DNA of 13,560 nucleotides from Ettlia oleoabundans. Lineage: Eukaryota > Chlorophyta > Chlorophyceae > Chlamydomonadales. The notes under the pieces are model-generated. The model searched no databases and was not told where the DNA came from. It saw only the letters and a program-made list of their open reading frames with translations. Below, piece by piece: positions 9,371 to 13,560 of this stretch (positions within the stretch are counted from its first letter, which is position 1; each line of letters starts with the position of its first letter). The DNA lies in assembly GCA_019693395.1 (NCBI GenBank), contig JAAMXP010004019.1, positions 1-13,560 of the forward strand, in the 5' to 3' direction. Position numbers and translations under genes: made by a program.

Positions 9371-10276
9371 ATGGCGTCCAAGGTGCGGCAGCGTTGGCTG
9401 CCGCAAACCTCTGCTTTGTCTCCAAGCCCTATGCTACCGCGACTGGACGCATATGTGTTTGGTCACCAAGCTTGGCGCAGGTGGGACTACAACGCACCCA
9501 GCGCTTCAATCGGCCGGCCAGCCGTTGAACTCAAGCTGGTGACCATTCCACAAGTGTCGCCAGGTGCGGGAGAGCATCGCCAGAGTGCTGCGTCACGCAT
9601 GGCTGTTCGTTGCTTGTTGGCAGGCAGAAGTTACAGCTGAGACAGTCGGATCGAAAGTTAAAGGATGCTTTGTGCGCATACTGCAACATATACATTCCTG
9701 GGAGGCCGCTCACTTATTGCACCAGGTGCAGGCGGCGGGGATGGCGGGCGCAGCGGTGGCAGCGGCGGGCGCGGCGGCGGTGGCGGCGGCGGCAACGGGG
9801 GCGGAGGGGACCCCATGAAAGGCTTCACCTACCTCTTCTCCTCCCTCCTCTTTGCCGGTGGCGTGACAGCTTGGGTCCGCAAGGGCAGTCACAAGAGCTT
9901 GTTCTTCGCTGCGGCCGTGGCCACGCTGCTGCTCATCAGCGCCTCTCTCATGCACCACCGCAGTGGCAAGCTCCTCGCGCTGGGTGAGAGGCGCAGCTGA
10001 GCAGCATGTCCTATTAGTGACAGACACCGTACACATTAGGGTTGGCTGATGATGTCCAGCTTGATTGGTTGCTTGCTTGACATGTCCTGGGCACCCGCCG
10101 GGTGTTGCTGACGGCTTCCCTCCCTTGCCGCTGACCTGCCTGTCGCAGGCACCTGCCTTGTACTTGCTACCGTGATGGGCCAGCGTGCCAACAGCAGCCG
10201 CAAGGTGTTCCCGGCCGGCATTGTTGCTATTCTGAGCGCGCTGATGACTGCTGGCTACGCCCGTACCCTGGCTTGA
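9371..10276 (+). CDS. FAX/TMEM14-family membrane protein (fatty acid export type)
   Basis: Three exons in phase: 9371-9563, 9732-9983 and 10149-10276, giving about 190 residues. The family (Tmemb_14) includes plant and algal FAX proteins of the plastid inner envelope, which help export free fatty acids from the stroma, and mitochondrial TMEM14C. Visible here are a glycine-rich linker at residues 65-92 (GGSGGRGGGGGGGNGGGGD), as in plant FAX1, then four helices from about 94 to 190. These start MKGFTYLFSSLLFAGGVTAW and end VFPAGIVAILSALMTAGYA; the KVFPAG turn and the Gly-rich helices are family hallmarks. Exons 2 and 3 are secure. Exon 1 is not: MASKVRQRWLPQ is the first Met in the only frame joining by phase, but it is not a convincing plastid transit peptide, and a true 5' exon may lie further upstream. 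The gene reads away from gene A, also a lipid gene. Confidence 0.8.
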
Positions 10277-11187
10277 GCAGCCAGCCCCTAGTGGCCCCAG
10301 CCAGCATGTCTAGCGGTCTGGCTGAAGCTGGATGAGGCCTCCAACCTCGGTTGCTGCAGCCCTTTTGCACATGGAGGCGTGCCACTTTCCTGCCCTTTTG
10401 TTCTGTTGCAACCCAACTTTCCTTTTCTCTCGGTTTTTGACCACGAAAATGAACTGTGAGCATGCTATGTCGTGCATGCCTGAATCAACTGCACCCATCC
10501 ACACAATCAATTCTCTGCCTGCTGGGCTGCCATGGAACCTGCCCGGCCCGCTCTTCTTTAGACGCCAGATTGACTAGGACAGGACAGCTGCTGCTGCTGT
10601 GCGAGTCTCATCTGTTTGCCCCACCGCGCTCTCCACATTAGCCCCTCACACAAAACAGCCTGTTTTGTCGCCGACTGATTTCTTATGCTCACGATTTTCC
10701 TTCTCCCTGGCACTTGTCGTCAGTTCTGTTTTTTTAGACACGATGCACTTTAACAACCTTGTGCAACGCGTACCCTCTGCATTCAACGACATGTATCGCA
10801 GCTGCCAAACACAGGTTGCTCTCATGAGATGTCTCTGGGAGGTTGCTTGTGAATCGAGGTGGGAGGTGAAACAATTGAGCAAGGCAAGGGCGTGGCTGAA
10901 CCATACAGTGGTCAGCGGCTGCGGTACGATTGCCGACAGTGGTGCAGTACAGATGGTCAGATATCATGTGCGTGGGTTCATGCGCTCACCAGTCTGGCCC
11001 TGCAGTATTTGCACCTCGTCCAACAGCCCAGAACACGCCATTTGGGCCGCGGCACTTGGTGGGTGCCGGCAGTCCGATCACGAACCCCAACAGCTGCAGA
11101 GCGTTGCTGGAAGGACTGAGGTCCGTTGCAAAGTCGACCTCTACCCCAGGACGGAACAGGGCGCCGGTAGCAGTGCTGCTCACCACC
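10277..11187. other. intergenic region between FAX and derlin genes
   Basis: This 911-bp stretch holds the FAX 3' untranslated region and the derlin promoter. A pyrimidine-rich patch at about 10390-10435 (TTCC/TTTTCTC) and CTG repeats near 10588-10599 are visible. Long plus-strand frames (10599-11243, 10930-11340) have no hydrophobic pattern, domain or splice logic and are treated as chance, although the second is open upstream in frame with the derlin Met. The minus strand near 10986-11189 has an unusually protein-like frame, reported separately. Confidence 0.5.
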
Positions 11188-11189
11188 AT
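10986..11189 (-). other. unexplained antisense reading frame facing the derlin start
   Basis: A minus-strand frame opens at ATG 11189-11187, which shares the palindrome CCATGG with the derlin start codon, and runs to a stop at 10988-10986. It includes GALFRPGVEVDFATDL and SNALQLLGFVIGLPAP, which look more like real protein than the other shadow frames here, with balanced composition and a short hydrophobic segment. A GTGAGC donor-like site follows at about 10984. No downstream exon was found, and I recognise no family. It could be a fragment of an unrelated gene or a chance frame. Confidence 0.25.
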
Positions 11190-12643
11190 GGACCCTGCAG
11201 AAATATGGCGTTCTTTGCCCGTCATTACACGGGGCTACGTTAGCCTGTGTGTTGTTACAACAGCAGCATGCGCGTTAGAGGTGAGAAAGGGGCAGCGCCT
11301 CCTACAACTGCAGGCGCCCCGTCGCTTGCTGCTCGACTAGTTCGACCGTTTGGTTCTCTCATGTGCAGATTATCACACCCTTCAACATCTACTTCAATGC
11401 AAAGCTCATTTGGCAAAAACACGAGTTTTGGCGCCTGTTCACAAATTTCTTTTACTTTGGCAACCTAGGTGCGTGCTTGAAGCTCACAAACCGTGGGCTG
11501 CCTTGCCATGGTACATTTGTGAAGGCCACCTTGGCCCTTTGCATCTGCATCAGCTTCATGCTGTGTCGCCTGGCTTCATGGACTTACTCTGTGACACCCT
11601 CCAGCTGCTGTCGCCTTCCATTCAAGACCCAACTATTGCTTTGCTAATTCTGTACAAACACGCACGTGGTTGAGAGTGCTTGCCGGTGCAGGGCTCGACT
11701 TCTTCTTCCACATGTTCTTCCTTGTCAAGTACAGCAAATCGCTCGAGGAGGGCTCATTCCGCAACCGCTCAGCAGATTTCTTGTGGATGCTGTTGTTTGG
11801 GGCCGCCATCTTGGTGGCCGCTGCTCCCTGGGTCAACATCCAGTTCCTGGGGTCATCTCTCACGTTCATGATGGTGGGTACACGTCCGTAGTGGGGTTTG
11901 TGCGTGTGCTTCACCTGTCCCTAAGGAAAGGAACTGAGTCCACCTGGTATTGCAGCTGCTGGTCATGCGCTGCATGCTTGTTTTGTTTTAGGAGGGGGGC
12001 ACCATGCGAAGTTAAGCGAAGAGGTTGTTGCTGGCTACAGCTGCAAACAGCTTCCATGACATGGCTGCTGTCCTGTCTGCCTTCCTGCTTGCCTGCGCGC
12101 AGGTGTATGTGTGGGGACGAAGGCACCAGTATGTCAACCTGAGCTTCCTGGGGATTTTCACTTTCACAGCCCCGTACCTTCCTTGGGTGCTGCTGGCCTT
12201 CTCAGGTGCAACTGCTGTTGTGTGATTCATGCCTAGCTTCGCATTCTTTGTCACACTCCACATGTGACACAGTGATACAGTTGGCAGTCGGCTGTGCTGG
12301 TGCTGCCCCATAGCACACACCTGGCTTACAAGTTCATGCGGTCGCCTCTTCTTCCTGTGCTGTAGTCATGCTGGGCAGCAGCCCGGTGGTGGACCTGCTG
12401 GGTATGGTGGCGGGTCATGCCTACTATTTCTTAGAAGACGTCTATCCGCGCATGACCGGTCGACGCGTGCTAAAAACGCCTGCAGTCGTTCGTGCCCTAT
12501 TTCCAGCGGAGGGCATCCAGGCGCCCCGTATGGCTGCCATGCCCGCGGCAGCAGCAGCAGCAGGAGGCGGCGAGCCAGCACCTGCAGTGGGCAACGCGGC
12601 TCCAGCGGCGGGAGGTGGAGATGGCCGCCCGGACGTAGACTGA
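11188..12643 (+). CDS. derlin (Der1-like ER degradation factor), five exons
   Basis: Exons 11188-11280, 11369-11468, 11692-11873, 12103-12205 and 12366-12643 join in phase to 251 residues, the usual derlin length. Derlins are catalytically inactive rhomboids of the ER membrane that help pass misfolded proteins to the cytosol for proteasomal degradation. The start sits in a strong context (CACCACCATGG) and reads MDPAEIWRSLPVITRGYVSL. The derlin W-R motif is W52-R53 in FWRLFTNFFYFG. Exon 3 carries FHMFFLVKYSKSLEEGSF and ADFLWMLLFGAA, exon 4 VYVWGRRHQYVNLSFLG, and exon 5 the GxxxG motif (G172, G176) in GMVAGHAYYFLEDVYP. No rhomboid GxSx serine is seen, as expected. The tail (about 205-251) is rich in Ala and Gly. 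I see no clear C-terminal SHP box, the p97-binding motif of some derlins. The call as derlin is firm; which derlin class is not resolved. Confidence 0.95.
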
Positions 12644-12944
12644 GCCTGACGTAACAAGCTGCATGCATGTGACGCACTTGGGCTGTGCTCCCCTTGCTTG
12701 TATCATTTTATGGAACGCCCTGCAAATTTATACAACCAGCCCAAAAATGGCCCAGACACCAGATACTATTGATAGGGTAGCTAATTGGAGCCCTCGGGTA
12801 GCCTGTGGTGGTGCGCAAAGTGCAGCAGAGTGACATGGCGGTCCAGCTGGATGCGTTTGCGTGATGATGGAGTCCCGCGCCGCGATACTCAAGTTGTGGA
12901 TTGCTGTGTATATCGACAGTGTGCAAGGGGTGTTGCAGGCCACC
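12644..12944. other. intergenic region between derlin and HMG-CoA lyase genes
   Basis: These 301 bp hold the derlin 3' end and the HMG-CoA lyase promoter and leader. An AT-richer patch with TATCATTTTATGG (12700-12712) and AAATTTATACAA (12724-12735) could serve termination or as a TATA-like element, but neither can be assigned. An in-frame ATG at 12864-12866 would extend HMG-CoA lyase by 27 residues, but its context is poorer than CACCATGC at 12945. Confidence 0.5.
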
Positions 12945-13560
12945 ATGCTGCGCCTGGCCGGCCGCCTTCCCTCCAATGGAGCCGCATTGCTGCTGAACGG
13001 GCTGCGGTGCTTGTCCACCGCCGCACCTGTAAGTCGGCATGCTCGGGCTGCATGTGTAGGTGGACACAGCAGCTCGTGATCCACCGCCCGCCCACTGCCG
13101 ACGCTGGACTGCCGGTGCCTGTGCAGGAGTTCCTTGGGCGTGCTCTACCAGTCAGCGTCACTATAGTGGAAGTGGGACCGCGAGACGGGCTACAAAACGA
13201 GAAAGAAAAGGTCTTGGCACAGCCTCCCGCAGGGGCAGCTTGCTCACAGCAGCCAACCTGCCTGCCTGTACCATCGCCCATTGCCCTGGGGGTGTACTGC
13301 TTGTGTCCTGCTCACCCTTTGTGTACCTCTGCAGGTCCCAACTGACGTCAAGGTGCAGCTGATCGACCAGTTATCAGACACGGGCTTGCCAGTGGTAGAA
13401 AGCACCAGCTTTGTGTCGCCCAAATGGGTGCCACAGCTGGCAGATGCCGCCGACGTGCTGGCACGCATCCGCCAGCGACCAGGCGTGCGGTACCCTGTGC
13501 TGACCCCAAACATGAAGGTGAGCTGGGGTATGCTTGGGGAGCGCGGGGGAAGAGGGGGGT
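12945..13560 (+). CDS. hydroxymethylglutaryl-CoA lyase, 5' part, truncated by window edge
   Basis: Three exons in phase: 12945-13028, 13127-13210 and 13335-13517 (117 residues); the fourth lies beyond the edge after a GTGAGC donor. The enzyme splits HMG-CoA into acetyl-CoA and acetoacetate, the last step of leucine breakdown, in a metal-dependent TIM barrel. Residues 1-28 (MLRLAGRLP...LRCLSTAAP) have the Arg/Leu/Ser/Ala composition, lacking acids, of a mitochondrial presequence. Exon 2 carries [13 protein letters not shown], with Arg47 and Asp48 at the places of human Arg41 (catalytic) and Asp42 (metal ligand). Exon 3 carries [18 protein letters not shown], with Glu78 at the place of human Glu72, and ends YPVLTPNMK. 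Isopropylmalate synthase and homocitrate synthase share the barrel but not this [10 protein letters not shown] signature. The remaining metal ligands (two His) and the C-terminal Cys loop lie outside. Intron 2 starts GTCTTG, a weak donor. Confidence 0.93.

Noticed and set aside
10599..11243. 214-codon plus-strand frame upstream of derlin
   Set aside because: No domain, no start context and no conserved-looking pattern; it overlaps derlin exon 1 in another frame.
13244..13513. Minus-strand frame opposite HMG-CoA lyase exon 3
   Set aside because: Shadow of a confidently identified exon.
1..13560. tRNA, rRNA, CRISPR array, transposon ends, operon-style ribosome binding sites
   Set aside because: None could be supported; gene structure is eukaryotic with spliceosomal introns throughout.

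Overview
The window is nuclear DNA of an intron-rich eukaryote, most likely a chlorophyte green alga. Five protein-coding genes can be rebuilt by splicing, mostly with GTGAG/GTAAG-type donors and TGCAG acceptors, and their products fit a green-lineage genome: a FAX/TMEM14 plastid-type membrane protein, a derlin, a mitochondrial HMG-CoA lyase and class-3 lipases. The sequence is moderately GC-rich, has a long GTT/GGT microsatellite in an intron, and favours GC at third codon positions. No TGTAA polyadenylation element, usual in Chlamydomonas-like algae, was seen downstream of the three complete genes, so I do not assign a genus. No bacterial gene, tRNA, rRNA, CRISPR array or transposon was recognised.

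Layout. On the minus strand, positions 1-198 look intronic, and 199-1819 hold the first five exons of a lipase-family gene (gene B) that runs off the left edge. Positions 2187-8679 hold a complete 23-exon gene (gene A) for a protein of about 905 residues: an N-terminal membrane region of about eight helices joined to a class-3 (diacylglycerol-lipase-like) alpha/beta hydrolase with a full catalytic triad. A and B are tandem paralogues in the same orientation, as shown by matching protein motifs and two consecutive exons of identical length and phase (81 and 116 nt). On the plus strand, read away from gene A, are a FAX/TMEM14-family gene (about 9371-10276), a five-exon derlin (11188-12643), and the first three exons of HMG-CoA lyase (12945 to beyond the right edge).

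Functional picture. The lipases would release fatty acids from diacylglycerol-type lipids at a membrane, FAX moves fatty acids across the plastid envelope, HMG-CoA lyase makes acetyl-CoA and acetoacetate in mitochondria, and derlin serves ER protein quality control. Four of the five genes touch acyl metabolism. Algal nuclear genes are transcribed singly, so this is neighbourhood, not an operon. The most notable items are the multi-pass membrane/lipase architecture, its tandem duplication, and a possible intron-retention isoform of gene A that would end at 2993. All splice models come from reading phases and motifs by eye; no alignment or transcript data were available.
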